From assembly GCA_022241605.1 (NCBI GenBank), contig JAKOMQ010000001.1:1-64000 (forward strand): a stretch of DNA of 64,000 nucleotides, written 5' to 3'. The notes beneath the pieces were generated by a model, which saw only the letters and a list, made by a program, of their open reading frames with translations, was not told the origin of the DNA and ran no database searches. The position numbers and the translations under genes were made by a program. The DNA is from Aquimonas sp. Lineage in GTDB: Bacteria > Pseudomonadota > Gammaproteobacteria > Xanthomonadales > Xanthomonadaceae. The stretch's first letter is position 1; the number at the start of each line of letters is the position of its first letter. Shown here piece by piece: positions 63,267 through 64,000 of this stretch.

Positions 63267-64000
63267 ATGTACTTACTCGCACTGTGCCTGGCGTTGATCG
63301 CCGCCCTGTCACTGTCGGCAGCATCGGCCTCCGCAGACAACCAAACCCTCTCGCATCCGCCAGCGTCGCATCTTGCACACTGGGACGGATCGCACTGGCT
63401 CGGCACGTCTGCTGGGCTGTTCCGCATCGAGACCGGATCAGCTGAATCCCGGGCGATCGCAGGCATCGGCCCCGTGCAGGCGCTGCTGGCTGATGAGCAG
63501 GCGCTGCTGGTGCTCGACCGGCAGCACCTGTGGGTGCTGGCGGCCGGCCGACCGTTCCAGCAGCTCCCGCTGCCAGCCGAGCCGCGGCAGCTACTGCCCG
63601 CTCGACTGGGTTGCGCCTGCTGGTGGCTTCGCACCGGAGGCGGGCTTTCGCTGCTGCAGCGGATCGGCGAACACTGGAAGGTCGTGCCGCTGCCCGGGGC
63701 GGAGCTGACTGCAGACGCCTATCTGCTCAAAGATGACGGCGAGTGGCTGTGGGTGCTGGATGCCGGTGTGGTGTCGCAGCTTCCCAGCCTTGCCCTGCTG
63801 GGAGCAGAAGCGCCAGCGGGTGCACGCTGGACACTGGCCGGGGCGCGCGCCGTCGATCCTGCACAGCCCTCGCCGGCGTCGGATCCTGCTCTGCGCGCAG
63901 ACTTCTGGCGAGGCGCGGCGACCGCGACCTTGCTCGCCCTGCTTCTTGCCGGGGTCGTGCGCTACGAGTCCGCTCGGCGTGAACGCAGACTGGCGCGAGA
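63267..64000 (+). CDS. Exported, probably membrane-anchored sensor protein, 3' partial
   Basis: At least 244 codons, open at the right edge. A signal peptide (MYLLALCLALIAALSLSAASASA) is followed by about 190 residues of Trp- and Leu-rich short strands (SHLAHWDGSHWLGTSAGLFRIETG; LLVLDRQHLWVLAAGRPF; DGEWLWVLDAGVVSQLPS). They resemble the beta-propeller input domain of two-component or GGDEF sensors. Near 223-236 comes a membrane segment (ATATLLALLLAGVV) and a charged stretch RYESARRERRLAR. What lies beyond is outside the window; a histidine kinase or diguanylate cyclase is plausible but not shown. Confidence 0.6.
   Translation, partial: MYLLALCLALIAALSLSAASASADNQTLSHPPASHLAHWDGSHWLGTSAGLFRIETGSAESRAIAGIGPVQALLADEQALLVLDRQHLWVLAAGRPFQQLPLPAEPRQLLPARLGCACWWLRTGGGLSLLQRIGEHWKVVPLPGAELTADAYLLKDDGEWLWVLDAGVVSQLPSLALLGAEAPAGARWTLAGARAVDPAQPSPASDPALRADFWRGAATATLLALLLAGVVRYESARRERRLAR

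Overview
The window is high-GC (about two thirds G+C), densely coded DNA with no phage, plasmid or IS transposase genes. It looks like a chromosomal segment of a gammaproteobacterium of the order Lysobacterales (Xanthomonadales), possibly Rhodanobacteraceae-like. The reasons are the envelope operon pyrH-frr-uppS-cdsA-dxr-rseP-bamA-skp-lpxD-fabZ-lpxA-lpxB-rnhB, the csrA/tRNA-Ser/tRNA-Arg block, roxA directly behind purB, GGGATTC-type intergenic repeats, and secreted proteins with lineage-style C-terminal tails. The genus is an inference only.

Layout. 0-5 kb: a secreted endonuclease/exonuclease/phosphatase-fold protein (5' end cut), maf, a metallo-beta-lactamase hydrolase and an S9 peptidase, followed by 0.55 kb of tandem repeats. 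5.8-12.6 kb: two sodium-coupled transporters (NhaC and NSS/SNF types), an SDR overlapping a large AsmA-like protein, and a REC-HPt protein. 13-19.3 kb: nei, then exported proteins (a cyclophilin with an extra domain, a four-module lipoprotein, a beta-helix protein with a Pro-rich C-terminal tag, another lipoprotein) and tRNA-Val. 19.4-26.8 kb: an acetyltransferase, an EAL-HDOD protein, a dienelactone hydrolase, a duplicated-domain secreted protein, a ferredoxin-NADP reductase, a DksA-type zinc-finger protein and a DUF1622 protein. 26.8-32.6 kb: fumC divergent from purB-roxA, an acetyltransferase fusion and a Lys/Ala-rich DNA-binding-like protein. 32.7-37 kb: leucine catabolism (biotin carboxylase subunit and HMG-CoA lyase) with two paralogous lipoproteins between them. 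37-41.2 kb: an overlapping Ser/Thr kinase-TPR / histidine kinase / LuxR regulator operon ending in a decayed channel gene. 41.2-49.5 kb: tRNA-Arg, tRNA-Ser, csrA, Nudix, DUF4870, pmbA/darP, rlmC, htpG and hslR. 50.1-63.1 kb: the lipid A / isoprenoid / outer-membrane assembly operon. A sensor-like gene runs off the right edge.

The most unusual signal is not a protein system. It is a set of dispersed intergenic repeats. Family A (four copies, about 180 bp) and family B (two copies, about 165 bp) are nearly whole-length imperfect palindromes. Family C has five copies of about 110-155 bp. They cluster together, often begin at or next to the stop codon of a gene, and one internally deleted A copy sits inside the remnant of a trimeric cation channel gene. 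They look like non-autonomous MITE/REP-like elements. All family assignments come from reading the sequence by eye; no database search was possible.
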